A stretch of DNA of 64,000 nucleotides from an uncultured Kineothrix sp. (GCA_910588855.1 CAJUSR010000005.1:1-64000); one strand, 5' to 3'; counted from the stretch's first letter, positions 36,085-43,557 are shown. Program-made: numbers and translations. The notes: generated by a model not told the origin, from the letters alone.

Positions 36085-36441
36085 ATGGAGGGGGAAGCGT
36101 ATTCGCAGGAAAATATCGTAGACTGTGGATACAATATGGATAATGGGTATGTAGAAGTCCGCTTTTTGGATGGAAATATTTTGACAATAAAATGCGAAGA
36201 GGTAGAAGCCGGGCTACATAGCACAGAACAGTCGTTGGCAAAGCTTCATAAGCTGCTGGATAGTAAACCAGTAGAATATGTTGCAATGGCTTTATCGGGG
36301 GAACTCCAAGCCTACTGCGATATAGAAGCAGATATGGTAAAAAGTATGTTTGGAAAGATTGTCCAGGGTTATTTGAAACAGGGGTACAGCAAGGCTATGT
36401 CGGAGGCATTGGCACGGGAATTTTTCAGGTATGAAAGTTGA
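36085..36441 (+). CDS. DUF6061-like small protein
   Basis: 118 residues. The centre (CGYNMDNGYVEVRFLDGNILTIKCEEVE, then LLDSKPVEYVAMALSGELQAYCD) resembles DUF6061 proteins found with MobV relaxases in Clostridia. A C-terminal extension MVKSMFGKIVQGYLKQGYSKAMSEALAREFF is helical. The ribosome site before the ATG is poor (AACAGGA), so the start is uncertain. It follows the relaxase gene closely. Confidence 0.6.
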   Translation: MEGEAYSQENIVDCGYNMDNGYVEVRFLDGNILTIKCEEVEAGLHSTEQSLAKLHKLLDSKPVEYVAMALSGELQAYCDIEADMVKSMFGKIVQGYLKQGYSKAMSEALAREFFRYES

Positions 36442-36449
36442 GGCGGGAT

Positions 36450-36599
36450 ATGGCAGATATGGAAAAGAAAGTAATGGTAAGGTTATGTGATGTTTTTGAA
36501 CTTTGCATAGAGAGAAATTTTATTGCTGAAATAATGTATGTTTTATGCGATGGAAGGGAAGTATGTTCTTCTTTGCTTTATAATGGTGGAATTTTATAA
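36450..36599 (+). CDS. Short hypothetical protein
   Basis: 49 residues (MADMEKKVMVRLCDVFELCIERNFIAEIMYVLCDGREVCSS...). GGCGGG stands just before the ATG, eight bases after the previous stop. No family recognised; probably part of the mobilization operon. Confidence 0.4.
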   Translation: MADMEKKVMVRLCDVFELCIERNFIAEIMYVLCDGREVCSSLLYNGGIL

Positions 36600-36643
36600 A
36601 ATCATTGGTATAATAATGGCATGATTGGGAGAAAGGTGAAGTT

Positions 36644-37348
36644 ATGGCAGATATTAATATGATGAATATAGAGATTGGAAAGATTCCTGCTATTTTGTGG
36701 GGAAACCCCTCTGACAAGGTGTATCTTTATGTGCATGGTAAGGCGGGGTGCAAAGAGGAAGCAGAGATATTGGCGCAAATAGTTTGTATGCGGGGGTGGC
36801 AGGTAATCAGCTTTGATTTGCCGGAACATGGGCAGAGAAAGAGCGAACGGAACTCTTTTAACCCGTGGACGGCTGTGCCGGAAATCAAAGCAGTATATCA
36901 ATATGCGAAGGAGAATTGGAGCCGGATTTGCTTATATGCAAACAGCTTGGGGGCATGGTTTTCCATGCTGGGGCTGGCAGAGGAGAAATTGGAAAAATGT
37001 CTATTTGTTTCTCCCGTTTTGGATATGCGAAGATTAATAGAAAATATGATGGGATGGGCAAATGTGACATTGGAACGGCTGGAACGGGAGCAGGAGATTG
37101 CTACTGATTTTGGGGAGGTTTTATCGTGGGAGTATTATGTTTATGCAAAGGAGCGTTTGATTAGAATATGGAATTGCCCAACGGAGATTTTGTATGCGGG
37201 GAAGGATAATCTGGTGGAGCGGGAAACGGTGGATGATTTTATGGAGAGATTCCATTGCGGTTTGACGGTTATGGAGGATGGGGAGCATTGGTTTCACACG
37301 GCGGAGCAGTTGGAGTTTTTGCGTGGGTGGATAAGGGGGAAGGGTTGA
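36644..37348 (+). CDS. Alpha/beta hydrolase
   Basis: The 234-residue product has an alpha/beta-hydrolase core: YLYVHGKAG (oxyanion loop), ISFDLPEHGQR, the nucleophile elbow ANSLGAWFS (Ser at about residue 105, with Ala replacing the usual first Gly), AGKDNLV (Asp) and DGEHWFHT (His). Substrate unknown. GAGAAAGG precedes the ATG. It is the last recognisable accessory gene of the mobilizable element. Confidence 0.82.
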   Translation: MADINMMNIEIGKIPAILWGNPSDKVYLYVHGKAGCKEEAEILAQIVCMRGWQVISFDLPEHGQRKSERNSFNPWTAVPEIKAVYQYAKENWSRICLYANSLGAWFSMLGLAEEKLEKCLFVSPVLDMRRLIENMMGWANVTLERLEREQEIATDFGEVLSWEYYVYAKERLIRIWNCPTEILYAGKDNLVERETVDDFMERFHCGLTVMEDGEHWFHTAEQLEFLRGWIRGKG

Positions 37349-37366
37349 GTTGGTTTGAGGGATGGA

Positions 37367-37384
37367 CATGGTGCTAGCACCATG
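37367..37384. repeat. Perfect 18-bp palindrome
   Basis: CATGGTGCTAGCACCATG is an exact inverted repeat, 18 bases after the hydrolase stop. It could be an operator, a terminator stem without T run, or an element end; nothing decides between these. Confidence 0.6.
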
Positions 37385-37422
37385 TGGGGTGAAGGGGATT
37401 GGGAACGTGTATATATGATATT

Positions 37423-37455
37423 CTATAAAGAGAAGTGAACATCACTTTTTTATAG
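37423..37455. terminator. Hairpin with T run
   Basis: CTATAAA...AAGTGA-ACA-TCACTT-TTTTATAG forms a bulged stem with six T. It probably ends the mobilization operon. Confidence 0.7.
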
Positions 37456-37459
37456 ATAG

Positions 37460-37732
37460 ATGGATATTTGTATGATAAAATATAGAAATAAAGTGAAAGA
37501 TGAATATATAGAAACGATAAGTAGTTTAATTATACTGCTTAGAGAAATAGCCGTTTATTGGAGCGAAAGCTGGTTTTATATTTGGTGTAGGGTAAAAAAT
37601 AGAGGTATGCAAAAATTATTATCAGTGGTCATAAAGACCGATTGCATATGTGGATTAAAAAACGGCTGGTATAATGATTTTATAGAAGTATTGGTTGTAG
37701 TGATAAATAGTATAAATGTTTATTTGGTTTAA
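37460..37732 (+). CDS. Doubtful AT-rich open frame
   Basis: A 90-residue frame without a ribosome site in clearly AT-rich DNA: hydrophobic N-terminal part (ISSLIILLREIAVYWSESWFYIW) and a hydrophobic end. No family recognised. It may be chance; it is listed because the 37.4-37.8 kb stretch otherwise holds no gene. Confidence 0.25.
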   Translation: MDICMIKYRNKVKDEYIETISSLIILLREIAVYWSESWFYIWCRVKNRGMQKLLSVVIKTDCICGLKNGWYNDFIEVLVVVINSINVYLV

Positions 37733-37847
37733 AACTGTATATAAAGCAAAAATAACAAGAAGTATTGAAAATAATAATTTAATCCCATTATAGTTAGATA
37801 TATAATGTGAGTGATATAAAGGTGGCTTTCACCAAATGGAGATAAAA

Positions 37848-38654
37848 ATGAAAAAAAAATCCTTTGATATGATTATGTTTTTGGTATCAATAGTTTATCT
37901 TATTGGAGCGATTATATTGATTGTAACTCAAAAGATTAAATGGGACATTGTTAATCTATTTAATACAGATGGTTTAGCGTTATTGGGCTGTTTGTTTGCA
38001 ATGGGAGAGTTGCTTTTAAGTAAAAGAAATGCTATAAGCAAATATATAAATCAGAAATTGATATCAAATAAGGTTGTGCAATATAGGATAGGGATAGTTC
38101 TGGAATTGACTGAAGAAAGGACAATAGAATCTTGGATTAATACTTTTGAAAACGAATTAATAGAAGGATTACAAATAGATGAACTTCCGCGAAAGATAAT
38201 TACAGAAATTATAAATGATAGTTGCAAAATGTATTATGAAATATGTGGATGTATGGTTGAATTTTATAAAACAGATAAAACCATAAATATAAGAATTAAT
38301 GGTAAAGGGAAATATGGAAAGTTGCATTCAAGGAGGAATGATATCTTGTATTTATCTTTGCTGATAGAAATAATAAACAATAAATTATTGCAAGAGGAGT
38401 TTATTCGTAAATCAGGTACTGTTAGAACTATGGAACTTGCAGTGTTAAAAAAAGGAAGCCAGCTTTCATATGAAAATATTTTTAATAATGAAGTTGGAAA
38501 GGTAGAAAATTATAATGTTATAGTCAATGATATAGGAGAAAAAGATATACAATTTATTTTAACCGATGATGAAATTGTAATGAAGATGGTAAAAGCCACA
38601 TCAGTTATTAATGGCTTTAATGATTTTACTAATCTTTTATGTACAATAGAATAA
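37848..38654 (+). CDS. AT-rich gene: two-helix membrane protein of unknown function
   Basis: The 268-residue product has two membrane helices (about residues 6-28 and 38-55), then a cytosolic domain of about 200 residues (VVQYRIGIVLELTEERTIESWINTFENELIEG ... IRINGKGKYGKLHSRRNDILYLSLLIEIINN ... VINDIGEKDIQFILTDDE-like end). No family recognised. Codon use is far more AT-rich than the neighbours, a sign of separate origin. GGAG lies six bases before the ATG at 37848. The next gene starts 19 bases later, so they form a pair. Confidence 0.75.
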   Translation: MKKKSFDMIMFLVSIVYLIGAIILIVTQKIKWDIVNLFNTDGLALLGCLFAMGELLLSKRNAISKYINQKLISNKVVQYRIGIVLELTEERTIESWINTFENELIEGLQIDELPRKIITEIINDSCKMYYEICGCMVEFYKTDKTINIRINGKGKYGKLHSRRNDILYLSLLIEIINNKLLQEEFIRKSGTVRTMELAVLKKGSQLSYENIFNNEVGKVENYNVIVNDIGEKDIQFILTDDEIVMKMVKATSVINGFNDFTNLLCTIE

Positions 38655-38673
38655 AAATTAGGGGAGAATAACT

Positions 38674-39279
38674 ATGGGAAAAGTACTGACGGTTAATAGA
38701 AAGGTAGATTTTTCTATTGATATTGAAAATGTTGAAAAAGCGATAACAAGAATTACGATGAATGGATTGCAGGAAGATGTTGAAACTAAGGTATATCCTA
38801 ATGGAAAGGGATTATTGGAGTATTATAAATTTAACGTAGAATTTTTTAAAAAGTATAATATTATTGGAAGAGTAAATAATAAAGATTTTAATAGTGTTTT
38901 GCGAAAATATACTATACCATTATATGTAAAAGAAGATAGCAATTACGTTATAAGTATTGGGGGATCAAAGGGAACTATAACCCGCGCTGCGTTGAAAAGG
39001 TTGTATAAAGGAACGGCGATAAAGTGTTCACCTATTAGCATTGATTTGACAAAGGCAATAAGTTGCATAATTAGAAATGTACAAGGGATAGAAGTGTATT
39101 CTGGGTGGTTTTCAAACTTAGGGGAACAGTTGCAAAATGCACTTTTACAAGGCAAAGAGGTAAATGAAAATGCCGATTGGAAAAAGTTTTTAAAAACAGT
39201 TGGCTCAGAATTAAAAAATGTAGAGTTTAAATTAGCTGGAGAGGAATATGTTAAAGGATATATAATAGAAACTGCCTAA
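38674..39279 (+). CDS. AT-rich gene: soluble protein of unknown function, partner of the preceding membrane protein
   Basis: 201 residues, no membrane helix. Segments: TVNRKVDFSIDIENVEKAITRITMNGLQEDVETKVYPNGKG, KKYNIIGRVNNKDFNSVLRKYTIPLYVKED, GGSKGTITRAALKRLYKG and IVRNVQG-like GWFSNLGEQLQNALLQ. The alternation of short strands and helices suggests a nucleic-acid or nucleotide binding protein, but I recognise no motif. GGGGAG precedes the ATG. A two-gene cargo with this setting is typical of defence or toxin systems; that is inference only. Confidence 0.75.
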   Translation: MGKVLTVNRKVDFSIDIENVEKAITRITMNGLQEDVETKVYPNGKGLLEYYKFNVEFFKKYNIIGRVNNKDFNSVLRKYTIPLYVKEDSNYVISIGGSKGTITRAALKRLYKGTAIKCSPISIDLTKAISCIIRNVQGIEVYSGWFSNLGEQLQNALLQGKEVNENADWKKFLKTVGSELKNVEFKLAGEEYVKGYIIETA

Positions 39280-39416
39280 GTCGGCCAATGAACAAAAATC
39301 CTGTATTTTCAAGGGTTTTAGAAGTGGTTGGGAGTGGTAAAAAGCGGTAAAATGTACGTAACTCGTATATTATTCATGCACCACTCCTACATCCATATTC
39401 CTACACCAATTACATT
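39280..39416. other. Junction region, presumed attachment site of the second element
   Basis: This non-coding stretch lies between the AT-rich module and the integrase stop. It contains two direct copies of TCCTACA (39385-39391 and 39399-39405); the same heptamer forms the palindrome at the integrase promoter. Such repeats near an integrase-proximal end are candidate arm-type sites. The core site itself is not identified. Confidence 0.45.
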
Positions 39417-40655
39417 CTATTTTAATTTTTCTATTTCTTCTTTGAGCCATTCAAACTCTCTTTTCGTGTACACCTTTTCGGTGATGTCCGAGATTTTATG
39501 ACCCACCATATATTTGATTGCGTATTCGTCAACACCAGCTTTTTTGGCAGCGGTGACAAAGTGTGTACGTCCGTCATGTGGACGGTGTTCCGGATTAAGA
39601 TTCAATTCAGTCCGGATTCGGGTAAAACCTTTCTGGTATCGGTTATAGGTGAACATTATATTTTTGCGGTTACTGTCTGGATCGGTACAGTTGAACAGAT
39701 ACTTACTTCCAAGAGCTTCAGCCTCTTTATACTTCCGAAGAACCAAAGGTCGGATTCTTGAATGGATAGGAACAACTCTGTCGGTACCTGCTTCTGTTTT
39801 CATACCGCCTTTAAAAGTCCAGTTTTCAAGGTCAATGTTTTCCAGTTCCAACAATCCTAATTCCTGTGGTCTCCATCCAGAATAGCATTGAATGAGGATG
39901 GCATCAACATACCGTTTATCATCCACATGTTCCCAAAGCAATGCTATCTCTTCATCCGTAAAAGCGATATGACCTTTCTTGACACTTGTAACTTCTTTGA
40001 TGACTTCATCCGACAGGTTGAAAGTTCTGGAGTAATTCCGATCTACAAGTTCATATTCCAAAGCATAGTCCAGCATTTGGTTGAACAGGGACTTGATTTT
40101 GTTTTTCATGGCAGCGCTGGGATGTTGCTCTTTTCCTTTTACAATCGCTGTCCCCTCTTCCATACAGCCTTTCACATGTCTGGCACGGATATCCATCACT
40201 CTCATATCGTATACAGACGTACAATACGCCCAAGCGGCGTCTACTGCTCTTGCACTTGCATCTGACTTCAAGGTCTTAAAATAGCTCTCTGTCCATTTCC
40301 CGTATAGTTCCTTTGCCGTGATAGCGGGACCAAGGTCATAAGGATTCTTGTTATATTCCACCAAGGCTGCATAGGCATCGTTATAAGTTGGGAAATACGA
40401 TTCTGGTTTCAAAGGTTTGCAAATGGGTCTGCCTGTTTTGGTCTTTCCGACTGTTACCATTGCTCTGAACGGATTACGAAGATTCCGTCCCTTAATCTCA
40501 CTGATCTGCCCGAATCCGTTTGGTAGCCGTCTGCGCTTGTTTGACTTTCGGGGTACCCGCGGCTTTGCATCTGGCTGAATTGGATAGCCGCAATGCGGGC
40601 AAATCAAAGCCTTATCACTTATCTGCAGTTCACACTCAGGACATTTAATTAGCAT
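39417..40655 (-). CDS. int: Tyrosine integrase with N-terminal zinc ribbon
   Basis: 412 residues. Residues 1-25 form a zinc ribbon (CPECEL...CPHCGYP), unusual at the front of an integrase; then come a basic linker, an arm-binding part (GFGQISEIKGRNLRNPFRAMVT), a SAM-like core-binding domain and the catalytic domain: Arg in YSGWRPQELGLL, Lys in KTEAGTDR, HDGRTHFVT (His-x-x-Arg), VGHKISDIT (His) and Tyr in EKVYTKREF. All catalytic residues are present. GGAGAG precedes the ATG at 40655. It points away from the rest of the element, as many prophage integrases do. Confidence 0.93.
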   Translation of the reverse strand: MLIKCPECELQISDKALICPHCGYPIQPDAKPRVPRKSNKRRRLPNGFGQISEIKGRNLRNPFRAMVTVGKTKTGRPICKPLKPESYFPTYNDAYAALVEYNKNPYDLGPAITAKELYGKWTESYFKTLKSDASARAVDAAWAYCTSVYDMRVMDIRARHVKGCMEEGTAIVKGKEQHPSAAMKNKIKSLFNQMLDYALEYELVDRNYSRTFNLSDEVIKEVTSVKKGHIAFTDEEIALLWEHVDDKRYVDAILIQCYSGWRPQELGLLELENIDLENWTFKGGMKTEAGTDRVVPIHSRIRPLVLRKYKEAEALGSKYLFNCTDPDSNRKNIMFTYNRYQKGFTRIRTELNLNPEHRPHDGRTHFVTAAKKAGVDEYAIKYMVGHKISDITEKVYTKREFEWLKEEIEKLK

Positions 40656-40689
40656 CTTATCTCTCCTTTCTGTTGCAACATCCATAGCA

Positions 40690-40726
40690 ATCATATATCA
40701 TAGTGTAGGAATTGTCAACTCCTACA
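40690..40726 (-). promoter_or_regulatory. Integrase promoter overlapped by a 23-bp palindrome
   Basis: On the minus strand TTGACA (40718-40713), 17 bases, TATGAT (40695-40690). The palindrome TGTAGGA(9)TCCTACA at 40704-40726 covers the -35 box. A repressor or the integrase itself could bind there. TCCTACA recurs twice beyond the integrase stop. Confidence 0.78.
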
Positions 40727-40792
40727 TTTAAACTTTCTTGCAGGTTATATTTTAACCTAGATTAAGAATCGAGGTGATGATATACGGTTAGC

Positions 40793-41098
40793 ATGAATGA
40801 AACAGTCTGTCCGAAGTGCGGCGGACGGCTGAAACTTTATGATAAGGTAAAACGGATTGTACGGACAAAAGGACGTGTTACGAATCGGACTATGATCCGA
40901 AGATTGCGATGCCCGAAATGCGGTAAGCTACATAGAGAATTGCCAGAGGATATTTTTCCATACAAGCAGTATGAAGCAGAAATTATTCGTGGAGTCTTGG
41001 AGGGGTTCATTACTCCGGAAACGATGGGGTACGAAGATTACCCGTGCGAGATGACCATGATTCGTTGGAAAGCGCAGAAATCGCAACTGCTCTTATGA
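40793..41098 (+). CDS. DUF6431-like zinc-ribbon protein
   Basis: 101 residues with two Cys pairs (CPKCGGRL near residue 6 and RCPKCGKLHRELP near residue 42) forming a zinc ribbon, then a helical part (PYKQYEAEIIRGVLEGFITPETMGYEDYPCEMTMIRWK). It fits the DUF6431 family, which resembles the N-terminal part of some transposases and is common in phages. Probably DNA binding. GAGGTGAT lies 14 bases before the ATG. First rightward gene of the element. Confidence 0.78.
   Translation: MNETVCPKCGGRLKLYDKVKRIVRTKGRVTNRTMIRRLRCPKCGKLHRELPEDIFPYKQYEAEIIRGVLEGFITPETMGYEDYPCEMTMIRWKAQKSQLLL
41072..41097 (+). promoter_or_regulatory. 26-nt element, copy 1
   Basis: CGC at positions 2-4, CGCAA at 11-15, C at 19, TTATG at the end. 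It overlaps the end of the preceding gene and lies 17 bases before the gene at 41115. GCTCTT of the element can pair with AAGGAGC of the ribosome site. Confidence 0.75.
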
Positions 41099-41114
41099 AA
41101 GGAGCGTGATATTT

Positions 41115-41405
41115 ATGATAGACGAAAGGAAAACGAAAGCATACCACGACAGAGTTATAGCTGAAATAAGTCAGAATCACAGAAAAGTTGATTATTTTAC
41201 TCGACAAGCCGAACGATGTAAAAAGATATATGCATATACAAAAAATAGAGGCGGCATATATCGGCTTATACATGGATGGGCAAAGAAGAAAAATCAATAT
41301 TTTTGTAAAGAAGGAACCAAATTGGCTTTAAATACTCTGAAAGTTTGCGTTGATGAATTTGACTATCTGGATAATTACTTAAAGAATTTTAAAGAGGAGT
41401 CCTAA
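41115..41405 (+). CDS. Small basic protein, unit 1 of the small-gene array
   Basis: 96 residues, Lys/Arg-rich, helical, no membrane helix: MIDERKTKAYHDRVIAEISQNHRKVDYFTRQAERCKK ... DNYLKNFKEES. Not recognised. GGAG is eight bases before the ATG at 41115; a GTG at 41106 is less likely. It ends with EES because the stop codon lies within the terminator hairpin shared by several units. Confidence 0.65.
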   Translation: MIDERKTKAYHDRVIAEISQNHRKVDYFTRQAERCKKIYAYTKNRGGIYRLIHGWAKKKNQYFCKEGTKLALNTLKVCVDEFDYLDNYLKNFKEES

Positions 41406-41424
41406 CAAGGGCTCTTTCTTCTTG
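41398..41424 (+). terminator. Shared-sequence terminator, copy 1
   Basis: GAGTCCT-AACA-AGGGCTC hairpin (7 bp, one G-T pair) then TTTCTTCTT. The stop codon TAA is the first part of the loop. Confidence 0.8.
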
Positions 41425-41502
41425 CTCTATATTTCCACCGAGGTTGTTTTTACTAATAGCCGTCCTTAACCTAGAATAGCCGTAGAAAGGAGGTAGACGC
41501 AG

Positions 41503-41748
41503 ATGGAAGAATTTGCAAGCGGTTCTGTTCCTGTCTCCGTAGCGGCTAAAGTATATGGAAAAGATGCTTCCTGGGTTCGAGCCGGCATCATATCCGGGTG
41601 GTTGCCAATCGGGAAAGCTACAAGGAACGGAAAGCTGATTACGGACATTGAGGAGATGAATAGCAAGTATGGACGTATCAACTTCTATATCTCTCCCAAA
41701 TTGCTGTTCGAGGAAACGGGTTATGTGTGGAAAGGAGAACGAAAATGA
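41503..41748 (+). CDS. Helix-turn-helix-like DNA-binding protein
   Basis: 81 residues: SVPVSVAAKVYGKDASWVRAGIISGWLPIGKATRNG... The start looks like an excisionase/AlpA-type winged helix (VAAKVYGKD-WVR, then a specificity loop GWLPIG). Frequent in clostridial prophages near the left end. GAAAGGAGG precedes the ATG. It overlaps the next gene by 4 bases (ATGA). Possible Xis for the zinc-ribbon integrase. Confidence 0.7.
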   Translation: MEEFASGSVPVSVAAKVYGKDASWVRAGIISGWLPIGKATRNGKLITDIEEMNSKYGRINFYISPKLLFEETGYVWKGERK

Positions 41749-42158
41749 GTACAACAATACGGCCAGAGTTGTCGGAGAAAAATCCGTACTGGATTGAGAA
41801 GCATCGGTACTATGAACTGAAACACTTCTGTCTTCAGTATCCAATCTGGAAGAAAGCAAGGGCGGCACTAAGCAGTTTGAGCCAGCGACCGATTGATGCG
41901 GTTAAGCTTACCGGAAGCATTAGCGATCCAACCGTCAAGTGTGTGGAGGCGAGAGAATTCTATTCCGAACGGATGGGGTTGATTGAGAAAGCAGCTGCAG
42001 AAACGGATGCAGAGTTGGGGGATTATATTTTGAAAGCCGTTACCCAGGGCATCTCTTATGACCATCTGAGAGCGAGAGTAAACGTGCCTTGCTGTAAGGA
42101 TGTCTACTACGAATTGTACAGGCGCTTCTTCTGGATATTGAATCGGATAAGAAAGTGA
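41745..42158 (+). CDS. Phage protein of unknown function, possible ArpU/sigma-like regulator
   Basis: 137 residues: NPYWIEKHRYYELKHFCLQYPIWKKARAALSSLSQRP ... TDAELGDYILKAVTQGISYDHLRARVNVPCCKDVYYELYRRFFWILNRIRK. I know this type from many gut Firmicutes phages. The C-terminal part looks like a helix-turn-helix as in late-gene regulators of the ArpU/RinA kind, which is an inference. GGAG precedes the ATG at 41745, overlapping the previous stop. If it is a regulator, it would be a candidate to read the 26-nt elements. Confidence 0.7.
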   Translation: MSTTIRPELSEKNPYWIEKHRYYELKHFCLQYPIWKKARAALSSLSQRPIDAVKLTGSISDPTVKCVEAREFYSERMGLIEKAAAETDAELGDYILKAVTQGISYDHLRARVNVPCCKDVYYELYRRFFWILNRIRK

Positions 42159-42168
42159 GGACTGAGCT

Positions 42169-42378
42169 ATGAAAATTGTAGAGAAAGCCATTAAGCAGAC
42201 CTATCGCTTTAGTTGTCCGGTATGTGGCAGTCGGCTGGAGGGTGAAAGTCAGGAGTTCGTTGATATCGGCGGAAAGGTCAACAAGTTTTTTTGCCCGGTT
42301 TGCAGAGAGGATCGTTATATTCCCTGGTCCAGCCTTAGGAAGAATATTACATACGAGAAATCAAAGGGTGCGCAATAA
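42169..42378 (+). CDS. Small zinc-ribbon protein
   Basis: 69 residues with two CPVC knuckles (FSCPVCGSRLEG and FFCPVCREDRYIPW), which is a four-Cys zinc ribbon. Function unknown; may bind nucleic acid. It is 10 bases behind the previous gene, so 41503-42378 forms a three-gene operon. The last bases overlap element copy 2. Confidence 0.7.
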   Translation: MKIVEKAIKQTYRFSCPVCGSRLEGESQEFVDIGGKVNKFFCPVCREDRYIPWSSLRKNITYEKSKGAQ

Positions 42379-42395
42379 TTACAATCTCCTTTATG
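42370..42395 (+). promoter_or_regulatory. 26-nt element, copy 2
   Basis: GCGCAATAATTACAA then C at 19 and TTTATG at the end. It runs into AAAGGAG, giving a perfect CTCCTTT-ATG-AAAGGAG hairpin that contains the ribosome site of the gene at 42412. Confidence 0.8.
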
Positions 42396-42411
42396 AAAGG
42401 AGGGCATCATT

Positions 42412-42615
42412 ATGCTTAATAAAAATGTTATTAAAAACACGGTTTTTGGAATCGGAGGATTAGCATTATCTATATACGCATTAAGAAGCTATGGCTACCA
42501 GAAAGAATGCCAGGGTTATATCAGCGGATGTAAGGTTATGCTGGAGGCACAAACCGGAAACAAAACGGCTGAAGAAAAAGACAAGCTTATTAAAGAGAAT
42601 GAACCTACGAAATAA
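42412..42615 (+). CDS. Small membrane protein, unit 2
   Basis: 67 residues with one membrane helix (about residues 8-25: NTVFGIGGLALSIYALRSYGY) and a hydrophilic tail. Not recognised. GGAGGG lies before the ATG. Followed by a terminator of the shared type. Confidence 0.65.
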   Translation: MLNKNVIKNTVFGIGGLALSIYALRSYGYQKECQGYISGCKVMLEAQTGNKTAEEKDKLIKENEPTK

Positions 42616-42625
42616 AAAGTGGAGA

Positions 42626-42650
42626 GAGTCCTAACAAGGGCTCTTTTCTT
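42626..42650 (+). terminator. Shared-sequence terminator, copy 2
   Basis: GAGTCCT-AACA-AGGGCTC followed by TTTTCTTTT. Here the gene stop lies 11 bases before the hairpin, so the TAA in the loop is not used. Confidence 0.8.
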
Positions 42651-42752
42651 TTATATTTTCAGAACGAAGGTAACGAAAAAACATGCTATTTTGGTATTTG
42701 GAAAATTCCCCGGGTAAGAAATTCGGGAGAACTTTTCGGAAAGGAGAAAGAA

Positions 42753-42971
42753 GTGCTGATAGTGGTTGGAGTAATTGTGGGGTTTTTGCTTGGTGTTGCT
42801 GCGACTCTGCATGTTTTGAGAAAGGACACCATCGGGAATTTGGTGATTGCGGATGATCCGGAGGACGGTTCCTATATGTTCCTTGAAATTTCAAGATTGG
42901 ACATCGAAAGACTGAGGGCGCAACCGATGGTAAAACTCAATGTTGTTAATAAAGGCAGAACGCATAAATAA
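42753..42971 (+). CDS. Small membrane protein
   Basis: 72 residues, starting with GTG at 42753 with GGAG upstream. One N-terminal membrane helix (about residues 2-20: LIVVGVIVGFLLGVAATLHVL), then a soluble part LVIADDPEDGSYMFLEISRLDIERL, a sequence common in clostridial phage proteins of unknown role. The 100 bases before it contain no clear promoter. Confidence 0.7.
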   Translation: MLIVVGVIVGFLLGVAATLHVLRKDTIGNLVIADDPEDGSYMFLEISRLDIERLRAQPMVKLNVVNKGRTHK

Positions 42972-42985
42972 CACTCTCTGTTATG
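42960..42985 (+). promoter_or_regulatory. 26-nt element, copy 3
   Basis: ACGCATAAATAACA, C at 19, GTTATG at the end. It overlaps the last codons of the previous gene and lies 37 bases before the gene at 43023. Confidence 0.7.
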
Positions 42986-43022
42986 GAACATAAAAATTCA
43001 TCATTGAAAGGAGAAGAAAACG

Positions 43023-43457
43023 ATGGATGAACAAATTAGACAGGCGTTGGCAAATGAGATTTTAAGTCAACTTAATGGTTTGAGTAATCTTGAACCGGGA
43101 AGCAAAGAGCAGCAGACGGCAGTGGAAAATGTCACCAAACTCTATAGATTGGGATTGGAGGATGTAAAAGCCGACACTGATTACGATGAAAAGTTATATC
43201 GTAGGGATGTAGATGCACAGCACGAACAGGATGAGCTGGATCGGCAGGCCCGCGAGGAACAGTTCAAGAAAGATCAGTTGGCGGAACAGACTAAAGACCG
43301 ATATTTCAAACTTGGAGTAGAGGTGGCAGGAATCGTATTACCGCTGATTTTCTATGCGACCTGGATGAAGAGAGGATTCAAATTCGAGGAGACGGGAACT
43401 TATACTTCAACGACATTCAGAGGATTGTTCAATCGATTCAGACCGACAAAGAAGTGA
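43023..43457 (+). CDS. Coiled-coil protein with C-terminal membrane helix, unit 3
   Basis: 144 residues: an acidic helical N-terminal part (RQALANEILSQLNGLSNLEPGSKEQQTAVENVTKLYRLG), a charged coil (about residues 55-95), one membrane helix (about 100-117: LGVEVAGIVLPLIFYATWM) and a basic tail ending RPTKK. Not recognised; such proteins are frequent in gut Firmicutes phages. GGAG precedes the ATG. Confidence 0.7.
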   Translation: MDEQIRQALANEILSQLNGLSNLEPGSKEQQTAVENVTKLYRLGLEDVKADTDYDEKLYRRDVDAQHEQDELDRQAREEQFKKDQLAEQTKDRYFKLGVEVAGIVLPLIFYATWMKRGFKFEETGTYTSTTFRGLFNRFRPTKK

Positions 43458-43477
43458 ATTTGGAAACAAATAAGCGG

Positions 43478-43513
43478 AGAGTTCGTGCGAAACGCATGGA
43501 CTCTTCGTTTTTC
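43478..43513 (+). terminator. Terminator of unit 3
   Basis: AGAGTTCGTGCG pairs with CGCATGGACTCT (12 bp with two G-T pairs, loop AAA) and is followed by TCGTTTTT. Confidence 0.85.
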
Positions 43514-43514
43514 T

Positions 43515-43540
43515 TCGCATAGATAACAACTGCTCTTATG
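43515..43540 (+). promoter_or_regulatory. 26-nt element, copy 4
   Basis: TCGCATAGATAACAA, then CTGCTCTTATG. The last 11 bases and the following AAAGGAGCGTGATATTTATG are identical to those at copy 1. It begins right behind the terminator of unit 3. Confidence 0.8.
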
Positions 43541-43557
43541 AAAGGAGCGTGATATTT

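Larger units (their letters stand above)
30543..39300 (+). mobile_element. Integrative mobilizable element at the guaA 3' end
   Basis: Contents in order: type I toxin/antisense RNA, small hypothetical gene, RHH protein, XRE repressor, excisionase, tyrosine integrase, MobC, MobV relaxase, DUF6061-like protein, alpha/beta hydrolase, and an AT-rich pair of genes. It has relaxase functions but no type IV secretion genes, so it would need a helper for transfer. The left end is presumably at guaA. The right end is not fixed: it could be near 37.4 kb (palindrome and terminator) or near 39.3 kb. I could not find a direct repeat that proves the ends. Confidence 0.65.

Noticed and set aside
43117..43540. 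Host sigma-A promoters in the 26-nt elements
   Set aside because: The TTTTAT-like end could be a -10 box, but 17 bases upstream there is no TTGACA-like sequence in any copy; the conserved CGC is too close.
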